DNA from: Haloplanus litoreus
GTDB lineage: Archaea > Halobacteriota > Halobacteria > Halobacteriales > Haloferacaceae
Direction: 5' to 3' (one strand)
Length of the DNA: 64,000 nucleotides
Assembly (NCBI RefSeq): GCF_042677945.1
Contig: NZ_JBHUDN010000019.1
This document shows positions 32,593 to 41,422 of this stretch, one piece after another. The position numbers and the translations under genes are program-made. Numbering within the stretch: the first letter of the stretch is position 1; each line of letters starts with the position of its first letter. The notes under the pieces were generated by a model, which was not told the origin of the DNA, searched no databases, and worked only from the letters and a program-made list of their open reading frames with translations.

Positions 32593-33776
32593 AACTGGCC
32601 ATGATCGGTTTCGGGCAGGCCGGCGGCAAGGTCGTCGACAAGTTCATCGAATACGATCAGCGGACGGGGAGCGAAATCGTCCGCGCGGCGGTCGCCGTCA
32701 ACACTGCCAAGGCCGACCTGATGGGTCTCGAACACATTCCGCAGAACCAGCGCGTGCTCATCGGCCAGTCCCGAGTGAAGGGACACGGCGTGGGCGCGGA
32801 CAACGAACTCGGCGCGGAGATCGCCGAGGAGGATATCGGTGAGATCCAGGGCGCCATCGACGGCATCCCCGTCCACGAGGTCGACGCCTTCCTCGTGGTC
32901 GCCGGACTGGGCGGGGGTACCGGGAGCGGTGGCTCACCGGTGCTGGCGAAACATCTCAAGCGCATCTACACGGAACCCGTCTACGGTCTCGGCATCCTCC
33001 CCGGGAGCGACGAGGGTGGGATCTACACGCTCAACGCCGCTCGCTCCTTCCAGACGCTCGTCAACGAGGTGGACAATCTCCTCGTCTTCGACAACGACGC
33101 CTGGCGGAAGACGGGCGAGTCCGTCCAGAGCGGCTACGACGAGATCAACGACGAAATCGTCCGTCGTTTCGGCATCCTGTTCGGCGCGGGCGAGGTTCGC
33201 GAGGGCCAGGAAGTCGCCGAGTCGGTCGTCGACAGCTCCGAGATCATCAACACGCTCTCCGGCGGCGGCGTCTCGACCGTCGGTTACGCCTCCGAAACGG
33301 TCGAACGCAAGCAGAACTCCGGTGGCCTGCTCTCGAAACTCACCGGCAACGACGAGTCCATCGAGGATCAACTCGACTCCGCCAACACCACCAACCGCAT
33401 CACGAGCCTGGTCCGCAAGGCGGCGCTCGGTCGCCTGACCCTCCCCTGTGAAATCGACGGCACCGAGCGCGCCCTCCTCGTGATGGCCGGACCCTCCGCC
33501 TACCTGAACCGGAAAGGCATCGAACGCGGCCGGAAGTGGCTCGAAGAGCAGACCGGGAGCATGGAGGTCCGCGGCGGCGACTACCCCGTCAACGACAGCG
33601 ACTTCGTCGCCTCCGCCATCCTGCTTTCGGGAGTCACGAACGTGCCCCGAATCAAGGAACTGCAGCAGGTCGCCATCGAGGCACAGGACAACATCAGCGA
33701 GATCCGCGAAGAGAGCGAAGCCAATCTCCAGAATCTAGTCGAAGATGACGAGGACGAACTCGAATCACTCTTCTAG
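32589..33776 (+). CDS. cetZ1: Tubulin-like cell-shape protein CetZ1
   Basis: A 395-residue FtsZ/tubulin-superfamily GTPase. The N-terminal MIGFGQAGGKVVDKF and the tubulin signature GLGGGTGSGGSPV (near 109-121) bind GTP. The T7-region and C-terminal tail EDDEDELESLF match the CetZ1 subgroup, which controls rod shape and motility in Haloferax. FtsZ1 and FtsZ2 differ clearly at these sites. The start MKLAMIGFG is fixed by the family. The next gene begins within its last 32 nt. Confidence 0.96.
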   Translation: MKLAMIGFGQAGGKVVDKFIEYDQRTGSEIVRAAVAVNTAKADLMGLEHIPQNQRVLIGQSRVKGHGVGADNELGAEIAEEDIGEIQGAIDGIPVHEVDAFLVVAGLGGGTGSGGSPVLAKHLKRIYTEPVYGLGILPGSDEGGIYTLNAARSFQTLVNEVDNLLVFDNDAWRKTGESVQSGYDEINDEIVRRFGILFGAGEVREGQEVAESVVDSSEIINTLSGGGVSTVGYASETVERKQNSGGLLSKLTGNDESIEDQLDSANTTNRITSLVRKAALGRLTLPCEIDGTERALLVMAGPSAYLNRKGIERGRKWLEEQTGSMEVRGGDYPVNDSDFVASAILLSGVTNVPRIKELQQVAIEAQDNISEIREESEANLQNLVEDDEDELESLF

Positions 33777-34545
33777 GGTCGTCCTCGCCACACTCGTCGT
33801 ACTGCTCGCCGCGACCGTCCCGGCGGCGGCAGTGTCGGTTACTGGCGAGGATGTCCCCGAGGAGGCGCAGGTCGGCACGCAGGTATCGGCGACGATCACG
33901 CTCGACGAACTGTACCAGAACCCCCAGAGCGAGCAGTGGCAGCTGTCGGGGACGACCGAACTGACCGACGTGTCCTGGACCATCGTCTACTACGACCAGA
34001 CGGGGTCGCAGGTGAACCTGATCGAACCGACGGGCCAGGCGTTCTCCGGCGTCGACGTCGCCGCGAGTTCCGGCACCGCCGAGGTGGAGGTCCGGGTCAC
34101 CGGAACGGTCCCCGAAGTGGACGCCTACAGCTACGACCCGGCCCAGCGATTCCAGCTGATGGAACTCAAGCGTGGCCAGCAAGGCGGCGCCAGTAACACC
34201 ATCGAAAGCTGGGAGACCCACCACTACACCGAGCGGAGCGCGTCGGCGCGCGCCGCCCTCGACGAAGCGGGCAGCGCCATCGAGACGGCGCAGTCGAACG
34301 GCGCGAACCCCGCGGACGCGCAGGCCAACTACGAGGACGCCGTCGCCGCCTACAACGACGGCAGCTTCGACGTGGCGACCAACCTCGCCAACCGAGCGAC
34401 TCGGCAGGCAAACCAGGCCCAGCAGTCCCAGCAGACTCAGCAGTTGATCATCTACGCCGTGGGCGGACTGCTCGTCCTCGGCCTCCTCGTCGGCGGCGTC
34501 GTCTACTGGCGCTCCCAGCAGGGACCGGACGACCCGCTCGGGTGA
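33745..34545 (+). CDS. Membrane-anchored secreted protein overlapping cetZ1
   Basis: A 266-residue protein: signal peptide (VVLATLVVLLAATVPAAAVSV), a beta-rich N-terminal domain (about 30-135), then Ala/Gln/Asn-rich helices (SARAALDEAGSAIETAQ, ANRATRQANQAQQSQQTQQ). It ends in a C-terminal TM helix (LIIYAVGGLLVLGLLVGGVV) with a short tail. It starts 32 nt inside cetZ1 in another frame, so expression is probably coupled. It could be a surface partner of the CetZ system; no family name is recognised. Confidence 0.75.
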   Translation: MTRTNSNHSSRVVLATLVVLLAATVPAAAVSVTGEDVPEEAQVGTQVSATITLDELYQNPQSEQWQLSGTTELTDVSWTIVYYDQTGSQVNLIEPTGQAFSGVDVAASSGTAEVEVRVTGTVPEVDAYSYDPAQRFQLMELKRGQQGGASNTIESWETHHYTERSASARAALDEAGSAIETAQSNGANPADAQANYEDAVAAYNDGSFDVATNLANRATRQANQAQQSQQTQQLIIYAVGGLLVLGLLVGGVVYWRSQQGPDDPLG

Positions 34546-34636
34546 TCGTGGTCGTCGCAGCCGGCCGGCAGTGGAACGCGCCCTAACTGGGAATCGACGA
34601 CCGAAAACGGAACCGGATTCACCGACGACACTCACG

Positions 34637-35278
34637 ATGGAGATGCAAGTTCTCGTCCCGTTCGAGGCGACGCGGCCCAAGACCCGACTCGACCCACTGC
34701 TCGCCGCCGACGAGCGGGCCGCCTTCGCACGGGCGATGCTCCGTGACGTACTCTCGGCGCTTCTAGAGACCGGCCACGACCCCGTCGTCGTCGCGACGGC
34801 GCCGGTCGACCTCGGCGACGACGTCCTCGAGGGCGTCCCGGTCACCGTCGACGAGCGCCCGCTCTCGACGGCGGTGAACTCCCGTCTCGGCGGCACCGAT
34901 CCGGTTGGCATTCTCGTGTCCGATCTCGGTCTGGTGACGCCCCGGGCGATCGGATCGCTGGTCGCGGCCGGGGCCGAAGCGGACGTCGCCGTCGCGCCCG
35001 GCCGCGGCGGCGGGACGAACGGTCTCGTCGTGTCCCACCCCGAGTTCCGCGTCGACTTCCACGGCGTCTCCATCCGCGACCACCTGAACGCGGCGGAATC
35101 GGTCGGTGCCGACGTACGTCTCGTCGACTCGATGCGCCTCGCGACCGACGTTGACGAGCCGTCCGACCTGGTCGAGGTGTTGCTCCACGGCGAGGGCGAG
35201 GCGGCGGCGTGGCTCCGAGCGGCGGGGTTCGAACTCGCCGTCGGCGACGGTCGGGTGGGGATCGACCGGACGGTGTGA
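34637..35278 (+). CDS. cofC: 2-phospho-L-lactate guanylyltransferase
   Basis: A 213-residue CofC-type nucleotidyltransferase, which activates phospholactate (or PEP) for coenzyme F420 synthesis. It has LVPFEATRPKTRLDPLL at the N-terminus (K and R of the NTP site), ILVSDLGLVTP in place of the usual (D/S)D metal motif, and PGRGGGTNGLVV. It precedes cofG, with cofH close by on the other strand, so most of the FO branch is grouped. MEMQVLV or the second Met (34643) could be the start. Confidence 0.92.
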   Translation: MEMQVLVPFEATRPKTRLDPLLAADERAAFARAMLRDVLSALLETGHDPVVVATAPVDLGDDVLEGVPVTVDERPLSTAVNSRLGGTDPVGILVSDLGLVTPRAIGSLVAAGAEADVAVAPGRGGGTNGLVVSHPEFRVDFHGVSIRDHLNAAESVGADVRLVDSMRLATDVDEPSDLVEVLLHGEGEAAAWLRAAGFELAVGDGRVGIDRTV

Positions 35279-35326
35279 CCGAACCGAAGTGGGGGGTTTT
35301 TGAGCGTCGGGCGTCGATTCGCGGCC

Positions 35327-36457
35327 ATGTCACGGGCACCCGAGGACGACGACGAACGGGTCGCTCCCGGCGCCCTCGTCGACGCCGACGCGGCCACCGA
35401 TCTGCTCGACGTGACACCGACGGACGTGGGGCCGGCACCCGAACTCACCTTCGCCCGAAACGTCTTCCTGCCGCTGACGACCGCCTGTCGCTACACCTGC
35501 ACCTACTGTACGTTCTACGACGTGCCCGGCGAGGCGTCGCTGATGCCGCCGGAGGCGGTCCGGGAGCAACTTCGGTTCGGCGCCGAGGCCGGCTGTACCG
35601 AGGTGCTGTTCACGTTCGGCGACGCGCCGGACGAGCGATACACCGCCGTCCACGACCAACTCGACGACTGGGGGTACGACACGATGCTCGACTATCTCTA
35701 CGACGCCTGTGAGATGGCCCTCGACGTCGGCTTGCTCCCCCACAGCAACCCCGGAGACCTGCGTGCCGCGGCCCTGGACCGTCTCGCCGAGGTCAACGCT
35801 AGCATGGGCGTGATGCTGGAGACGACGGCGGACGTGAGCGCGCATTCCGGGGGGCGGCGGAAGACACCCGAGCGCCGACTGGGGACGATACGGGCGGCCG
35901 GCGAGGCGTCGGTCCCGTTCACGACCGGCATCCTCGTCGGCATCGGCGAATCGCGCCGCGACCGGGCCGAGAGCCTGCTGGCGATTGGCGAACTCCACGC
36001 ACGCTACGACCACGTTCAGGAGGTGATCGTCCAGCCGGTCGTTCCCAACGAGCGCTCCGACTTCGAGCGGCCGAGCGTCGAGACGATGCGCGAGACGGTG
36101 GCGATGGCGCGGGTCGCCCTGCCGGACGAGGTGTCGGTGCAGGTGCCGCCGAATCTCGCCCCGACGCGGGAGTTGCTCGACTGCGGCGTCGACGACCTGG
36201 GCGGCGTCTCGCCGGTCACGGACGATTACATCAACCCCGACCACGCGTGGCCGGCGGTCGAAGAACTGGAGGCGCTCGCGGCCGAGACGGGGGTCCCCCT
36301 CCGAGAGCGGCTGCCGACGCACGATCGGTACCTGCCCGCGGCGTATCGGGACGGGGAGGTGGCGTCACCGGCCGCGGGGTCGTGGCTCCGGCCGGCGATC
36401 CGGGAAGCGTTGGCTGCCGAGGACGGGGCCGGCCGCCGGTATCGCGCCCTACAGTAA
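35327..36457 (+). CDS. cofG: FO synthase subunit 1 (7,8-didemethyl-8-hydroxy-5-deazariboflavin synthase)
   Basis: A 376-residue radical SAM enzyme. The CxxxCxxC cluster motif reads CRYTCTYCTF near residue 54. With CofH it builds the deazaflavin FO of F420 from tyrosine and a ribityl-pyrimidine. Further family blocks: LFTFGDAPDERY, LPHSNPGDL and GILVGIGESRRDRAESL. ATG 35327 was preferred to TTG 35300. It converges on and overlaps by 9 nt the membrane-protein gene on the other strand. Confidence 0.95.
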   Translation: MSRAPEDDDERVAPGALVDADAATDLLDVTPTDVGPAPELTFARNVFLPLTTACRYTCTYCTFYDVPGEASLMPPEAVREQLRFGAEAGCTEVLFTFGDAPDERYTAVHDQLDDWGYDTMLDYLYDACEMALDVGLLPHSNPGDLRAAALDRLAEVNASMGVMLETTADVSAHSGGRRKTPERRLGTIRAAGEASVPFTTGILVGIGESRRDRAESLLAIGELHARYDHVQEVIVQPVVPNERSDFERPSVETMRETVAMARVALPDEVSVQVPPNLAPTRELLDCGVDDLGGVSPVTDDYINPDHAWPAVEELEALAAETGVPLRERLPTHDRYLPAAYRDGEVASPAAGSWLRPAIREALAAEDGAGRRYRALQ

Positions 36458-37003
36458 CCGTTCCTCGACGTCCGGCAGGCGCTTGCGGACGAGCGTGTAG
36501 GCGCCACCGACGGCGATGAACCCGAGGGCGACGCGCCGGACCGTCGGACCGAAGACGAACAGCCCGGGCGCGAGCAGGAGGACGGTGAGTAGGTAGTCCT
36601 CGGGCGCGCCGTCGTATCGTACCCAGTATCGCGGGGCGAGCCAGCGACTCCGCGAGTGGAGATACACTGCCTGCGCGGAGGTGCGCTCCCACGGCCGCGG
36701 CTCCGTCCCCGCGCCGAAGGCGTCGCTCACGGAGTGGACCGCCGCCGAGAGGAGGAACCAGGCAGCAGCGATGGTGGCGAAGCCGGGAGCGAGCGAGGCG
36801 GCGACGAGGGCCGGGATCGCGCCGAGCCAGTAGTAATCGGGGAAGTGGAGCGTCTTCCGGTGGACGCCGGCGACGAGGTCGAGGTCGGGGAAGACACCGC
36901 CGGCCATCGCGGCGAGGGCGGCGGCGGGGGCCAGTTCCGGCGCGACGACTGTCAGCGGGAGCGCGAGGAGGAGTCCGACGGCCGCGTGGGTCGTCGCCAT
37001 CAT
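36449..37003 (-). CDS. Membrane-bound metal-dependent hydrolase-like protein (YdjM/LexA-binding family type)
   Basis: A 184-residue polytopic protein of the DUF457/YdjM type: MMATTHAAVGLLLALP (conserved H), GGVFPDLDLVAGVHRKTLHF (P-D-x-D and H-R-x-x-x-H-motif) and AVHSVSDAFGAG, with about four TM helices. The family is annotated as membrane-bound metal-dependent hydrolase; its true role is unsettled. It lies 1 nt after cofH, so it is probably co-transcribed with it, wedged between cofH and cofG. Confidence 0.83.
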   Translation of the reverse strand: MMATTHAAVGLLLALPLTVVAPELAPAAALAAMAGGVFPDLDLVAGVHRKTLHFPDYYWLGAIPALVAASLAPGFATIAAAWFLLSAAVHSVSDAFGAGTEPRPWERTSAQAVYLHSRSRWLAPRYWVRYDGAPEDYLLTVLLLAPGLFVFGPTVRRVALGFIAVGGAYTLVRKRLPDVEERLL

Positions 37004-37004
37004 G

Positions 37005-38408
37005 TCAGTCGTCGGCTTCACCGGTGTTACCGGTCGTCCGAGCGGCGTCGTCCCTCGCCGGCGAACGGGCGTCGAGTAGCGGCGTCCCGTCGGCGCGGGG
37101 ACCGAGACGAGGGCCGTGAGGGCCGTCGTCGGGATCGATCGGTCGCCGGCGCTCGTAGTCCGTCGAGCGCTCAACGGGTCGGCGGCCGATGGCGGTTACC
37201 ATGTCGACGTAGTCGGCGACGGAGCGGAACTCGCCGTAGTCGCCGCCGGCGCGCTTGGTGATCTCCTCGGAGAGGAGCGTCCCCATGAAGTCGTTGGCGC
37301 CACAGGAGAGCGTCTTCAGCGACTTCTCGTCGCCGAACTTCACCCACGAGGTCTGGACGTTCTCGACGTTGTCGAGAAAGAGTCGGGAGACGGCGATCAT
37401 GAGTTCGTCCTCGGCGTCGGTGGCACCGCCGTCGACGAGGCCGCGCTCGTAGAGCGGCGTCTGCTGGTGGACGAAAGAGAGCGGAACGAACTCGGTGATG
37501 CCGCCGGTCCGGTCCTGCAGGTCGCGTACCCGCTGCAGATGCATGACACGGTGCATCTCGTTCTCGACGTGCCCGTACATGATCGTCGCGGTGACGGGCA
37601 GACCGGCGGCCATCGCCCCCTCCATGGCGTCGAGCCACTCCTCGGTGTCCATCTTCGCGGGACAGATCACGTCGCGCACCTCGTCGACGAGAATCTCCGC
37701 GGCGGTGCCGGGCGCGCTGTCGAGACCGGCGTCCCGGAGGCGGCGGTACACCTCCTCGTAGGACCAGTCGGTGCCGCGGCGGGCGTGGTAGGCCTCCTCG
37801 GGCGTCATCGAGTGGACGTGGACGCCGTCGACGGACATGGCGCAAATCTGGTCCACGTACGTTCCCGGCGACGTGGTGTAGGCCGCGGGTGGGCGATAGT
37901 TCACCCGCTCCGGGTTCTCGGCCGCGTCGAGCAGTTCGCGGTGGTCGGCGTCGAGGGCGAACGCGGGGTGGAGGCCGCTGACCGAACACACCTCCGAGAT
38001 GCCCATGTCGACTGCCTCCTCGACGGCCCGGCGTGAGTCGGCCGGCGTCTTGGTGAAGCCGCCGTGGTCGTCCGGGGCGTCGGTCTCGAACGCCGACGCG
38101 CGATCCTTGAAGTTACAGAACTGACAGCCGGTGTCACAGGCCGTCGTGACGTTGTTGTTGAGGTTGGCGACGAAGGTGACGTCGTCGCCGACGACCTCCG
38201 CACGCCGACGGTCCGCCGCCTCCAGCACCGCTTCCTTTCGCGCGGGATCGATCCCCTCGCGGTCGGTGCCGGTCGTCAGGAGTTCCACCCCGTCGGCGAC
38301 GGTGAGCCGGTGACCGTCCCGGGCCTTCGCCAGCGCGTTCTCGAAGTGCTGGTCGGTCTCGGGGACGTGTTCGAACCCCTCGACCGCCGCGTTGGACGGG
38401 TCACTCAT
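37005..38408 (-). CDS. cofH: FO synthase subunit 2
   Basis: A 467-residue radical SAM enzyme, with the CxxxCxxC motif as CDTGCQFCNF near residue 94. Family blocks include SGLHPAFALDADHRELLD, YTTSPGTYVDQICAMSVDGV and IMYGHVENEMHRVMHL. Compared with typical CofH it has a C-terminal Arg/Asp-rich tail of about 60 residues. It works with CofG in coenzyme F420 synthesis. The gene is transcribed away from uppS. Confidence 0.94.
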   Translation of the reverse strand: MSDPSNAAVEGFEHVPETDQHFENALAKARDGHRLTVADGVELLTTGTDREGIDPARKEAVLEAADRRRAEVVGDDVTFVANLNNNVTTACDTGCQFCNFKDRASAFETDAPDDHGGFTKTPADSRRAVEEAVDMGISEVCSVSGLHPAFALDADHRELLDAAENPERVNYRPPAAYTTSPGTYVDQICAMSVDGVHVHSMTPEEAYHARRGTDWSYEEVYRRLRDAGLDSAPGTAAEILVDEVRDVICPAKMDTEEWLDAMEGAMAAGLPVTATIMYGHVENEMHRVMHLQRVRDLQDRTGGITEFVPLSFVHQQTPLYERGLVDGGATDAEDELMIAVSRLFLDNVENVQTSWVKFGDEKSLKTLSCGANDFMGTLLSEEITKRAGGDYGEFRSVADYVDMVTAIGRRPVERSTDYERRRPIDPDDGPHGPRLGPRADGTPLLDARSPARDDAARTTGNTGEADD

Positions 38409-38539
38409 CGTGACGAAACACACGCCCGAGGCTAATAGGGGTTGTCGTCCCCGACCCCCGTCCAGTCCGGTGATCGGAGACACGACCCGACGTCCCGGCT
38501 GTCAAAAGACCCATACTGGTCGACGCCGTCGCACCCAAC

Positions 38540-39466
38540 ATGCACTCGCGGGTACGGGGCTGGATCGACCGCGCGTACGAGCGGCTCCTCCGCCGCGACA
38601 TCGAGGATGGCCCCGATCACGTCGCCATCATCATGGACGGGAACCGGCGGTACGCCCGCGAACGCGGGGACGAGACGACCGAGGGCCACCGCGAGGGCTC
38701 CCGAACCACCGAGCAGGTGCTACGGTGGTGTCAGGACCTCGGCGTCGAGGAACTCACGCTCTATGCCTTCTCGACCGAGAACTTCGACCGACCGCCGGCG
38801 GAACGAGAACAGCTGTTCGACCTCATCGAGTCGAAACTCCGGGAGTTCGCCGACGCGGAGGGAGTCCACGAGAACGAGGTGTGCATCCGCGCCCTCGGCG
38901 AGGTGGAACGCCTGCCCGACCGAGTCCGCGAGGCCGTCGACTACGCCGAGGGACGGACCGCGTCCTACGACCGCTTCCGCCTGAACATCGCGGTGGCGTA
39001 CGGCGGCCGGGCGGAACTGCTCGGCGCCGCCCGCGACACGCTGATGGCGGTCGACGAGGGCCGCCTCGACCCCGACGACGTGGACGTCGCGGCCATCGAC
39101 CGCCGCCTGTACGCCCGCCCCGTCCGGGACGTGGATCTGATCGTCCGCACCGGCGGCGACGAGCGCACGAGTAACTTCCTGCCGTGGCACGCCAACGGAA
39201 ACGAGGCCGCCGTGTTCTTCTGTGCGCCCTACTGGCCCGAGTTCTCCAAGGTGGACTTCCTGCGAGCGATCCGGACCTACGAGTCACGCGAGGCGTCGTG
39301 GCGCCACACCCGGACGGAGCGGGCAGTCGCGCTGGTTCGAGCGGTCGCGGGGTCGTCGCTGGTCGAGACACGCGACGTCGTCGGTCGCCTCCGCGAGCAG
39401 TTGCCCCGAGGTGGTGCCGAGGAACTGTCGGCCGAACTCGACCGCCAGGACCGGACCGCCGAGTAA
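38540..39466 (+). CDS. uppS: cis-Prenyltransferase (polyprenyl diphosphate synthase), catalytic type
   Basis: A 308-residue UppS-family enzyme, expected to elongate isoprenyl diphosphates into the carrier lipid used for N-glycosylation. The catalytic motif IIMDGNRRYARERG (Asp near 32) is intact, followed by TLYAFSTENFDRP and IVRTGGDERTSNFLPWH. The usual SELYFTDVLWPD segment is altered (NEAAVFFCAPYWPEF). The C-terminus lacks the RxG motif found at the end of bacterial enzymes. A partner with the opposite pattern lies at 40709. Confidence 0.9.
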   Translation: MHSRVRGWIDRAYERLLRRDIEDGPDHVAIIMDGNRRYARERGDETTEGHREGSRTTEQVLRWCQDLGVEELTLYAFSTENFDRPPAEREQLFDLIESKLREFADAEGVHENEVCIRALGEVERLPDRVREAVDYAEGRTASYDRFRLNIAVAYGGRAELLGAARDTLMAVDEGRLDPDDVDVAAIDRRLYARPVRDVDLIVRTGGDERTSNFLPWHANGNEAAVFFCAPYWPEFSKVDFLRAIRTYESREASWRHTRTERAVALVRAVAGSSLVETRDVVGRLREQLPRGGAEELSAELDRQDRTAE

Positions 39467-39549
39467 CGCCGGTTCGGTCGCGCCGGTCCTCCCCGACCGC
39501 CGAGTGACGACGCCGAGACATATGTAGCGTCCGCCCGTGAGTGCCGGGT

Positions 39550-40434
39550 ATGCACATCGTCGCGCAGATGACGACTACCCCACCGCCCGCCGTCGGCCCC
39601 GAGGAACTCGCCGACTACTGGCCCACCATCGTCCGCGGGGCGTGGTTCCTGGCCGGGTTCGTCGCCACCCTCCTCGTCGGCTGGTTCGTCGTCGAACCCC
39701 TCGTGGGGCAGTACGTCCGGCACCGTAACCGAAACAACCCAACGCTCCGGGAGGCCGTCACGCGGTACGTCCGACTGCTCGTCGTCCTCGTCGCCTTCTT
39801 CGTCGCCGCCGGCGTCGCGGGCTACGGCGACCTACTCGGCGACTCGTCGCTCGTCATCGCCGCGGCGACGCTCGCCATCGGCGTCGCCGGGCAGACGGTC
39901 GTCGGATCCCTCGTCAGCGGTCTCGTCCTCGTCGCCGACCCCGAGTTCAACGTCGGCGACTACATCGAGTGGGCCGACGGGGAAGGAACGGTCCAGTCCA
40001 TCACCCTCCGGGTGACCCGAGTACTCACGCCCGACGGCGAACTCATCACGGTACCGAACACGACGCTGACCGGGAAGGCGATCACCCGCCCGTACGGCCG
40101 GAAGCGTCGCCGGATCGTCGAACACGTCGGCATCGAGTACGAGGCGGACGTGAGCAACGCCCTTTCGCTGCTTACGGAAGCGACGGACGCCGTGGACGAC
40201 ATCGAGGCGGAGCCGACGCCGAAGGCCTACGTCGACGAGTTCGGCGGCGACGCAGTCGTGCTTCGCGTCCACTACTGGATCGGCGACGCGCGGCGACAGG
40301 ACATCTTTGCCGCTCGGTCGGCGTACGCCCTGGCGGTCGAGCGTCGCTTCGACGAGGCGGGCATCACGATCAGCCCCGCCTCCAAACGCGAACTGCTGGG
40401 TCGCATCGGCGTCGAGGGCGACGTCGAGGGGTAG
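39550..40434 (+). CDS. MscS-family mechanosensitive channel
   Basis: A 294-residue small-conductance mechanosensitive channel. TM helices lie at about 25-50 and 72-95, and the pore-lining TM3 is GDSSLVIAAATLAIGVAGQTVVGSL (Gly/Ala-packed). The beta-domain FNVGDYIEWADGEGTVQSI and VPNTTLTGKAITRP follow, then the alpha/beta C-domain. A TATA-like acatatgta (about 39515-39523) supports the ATG at 39550 rather than the GTG at 39541. It releases solutes on hypo-osmotic shock. Confidence 0.9.
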   Translation: MHIVAQMTTTPPPAVGPEELADYWPTIVRGAWFLAGFVATLLVGWFVVEPLVGQYVRHRNRNNPTLREAVTRYVRLLVVLVAFFVAAGVAGYGDLLGDSSLVIAAATLAIGVAGQTVVGSLVSGLVLVADPEFNVGDYIEWADGEGTVQSITLRVTRVLTPDGELITVPNTTLTGKAITRPYGRKRRRIVEHVGIEYEADVSNALSLLTEATDAVDDIEAEPTPKAYVDEFGGDAVVLRVHYWIGDARRQDIFAARSAYALAVERRFDEAGITISPASKRELLGRIGVEGDVEG

Positions 40435-40665
40435 TCGTCCCGGGCGACCGTCGGGACGCCGGGCGAGACACCGCCCCAGTTCAAACGGTCCTTCGAGATT
40501 CGGGCGAACACGCGCACGCTCTTCACCGCCGGCGTCACGCCGGTTCGGCGGGGACAGAGCGGGCCGTACCTCCTGCAACCGGTCGCGCGGGGGAGGAGCG
40601 TCAGTTACGAGTCGACGACGGGGACGGGGACGGGGACGGGAATCGAAAGCGAGACCGAAGCCTGA
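40435..40665 (+). other. Open, coding-like stretch in frame after the mscS stop
   Basis: After the mscS TAG the same frame stays open for 76 codons to a TGA. It has GC-rich third positions and a protein-like sequence (TPPQFKRSFEIRANTRTLFT, GQSGPYLLQPVARG). No ATG or plausible GTG opens it nearby. It may be a decayed C-terminal extension or the remnant of another gene, but GC-rich DNA yields such stretches by chance. Positions 40666-40708 hold nothing visible. Confidence 0.25.
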
Positions 40666-40708
40666 CGCTCCGCGGCGCGATAGTGATTTTCGGCCGCTTC
40701 ACCGGCGT

Positions 40709-41317
40709 TCAGCGGCCAAATCGTCGCTGCCGGTTCTGGTAGTCGAGGACGGCCCGGAGGTAGTCGCGCTTGCGCACGTCCCGCCAGTTCACGTCGGTGA
40801 AGTAGAGTTCGGAGTAGACGGACTGCCAGATCATGAAATCGGAGAGGCGCTCGGCACCCGTCTTGATCAGTAGGTCGGGTTCGTCGGGGAAGACGAGTCG
40901 TCGCTCCACGTCAGCCCCGTCGACCTCCTCTGGATCGAGACGCCCGGCGTCGACCTCCTCGGCCAGCGAGCGGACCGCGGCGGCGAACTCCCCTTTGCCG
41001 CCCAGGCCGACGTTCACCTGGACGGGGGCCGCGGCTGGTTCGGTGTCGTCCGGCGCTCGGACGGCGACGGGACGGGGCGCGTCGATGGCACGGAGTTCGC
41101 GCTCCAGCGTCGGCACCACCGCCTCGTCGAGGACGCTCACGGAGACGGTGACGCGTTCGGCGCCGTACTCGAACGCCCAGCGGAGGACCCGTTCGAGGCG
41201 AGCGTAGGCACCCTGTTCCAGCAGGTCGCGTTCGGTGAGTACGAGGGCGACATGAGCGGGTGGCTCACCGTCGTGAATCCGCTGTCTGAGCGCGAGATAG
41301 CGGTCGTACAGGCCCAC
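40709..41317 (-). CDS. cis-Prenyltransferase-like protein lacking the DGN motif (probable partner subunit)
   Basis: A 202-residue UppS homologue with a GTG start. The position of the catalytic Asp motif reads VALVLTERDLLEQGAY instead of MDGN. The C-terminal half is well kept: LLIKTGAERLSDFMIWQSVY, SELYFTDVNWRD, and a terminal RQRRFGR that contains RxG. This mirrors the eukaryotic NgBR/Nus1 type, where a non-catalytic subunit supplies RxG to a DGN-bearing partner. The catalytic homologue at 38540 has DGN but no RxG, so I infer a heteromeric enzyme. Confidence 0.8.
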   Translation of the reverse strand: MGLYDRYLALRQRIHDGEPPAHVALVLTERDLLEQGAYARLERVLRWAFEYGAERVTVSVSVLDEAVVPTLERELRAIDAPRPVAVRAPDDTEPAAAPVQVNVGLGGKGEFAAAVRSLAEEVDAGRLDPEEVDGADVERRLVFPDEPDLLIKTGAERLSDFMIWQSVYSELYFTDVNWRDVRKRDYLRAVLDYQNRQRRFGR

Positions 41318-41422
41318 GGCGGAGCTAGGGAGTGGCGGCGCAAAAGTCCACGGTTCGCGGACTCGTGGACGCGAACGGGGCGTGTCGGGAGGGTTAAGTG
41401 GCCGTCGGGGATACCGGTGGGT

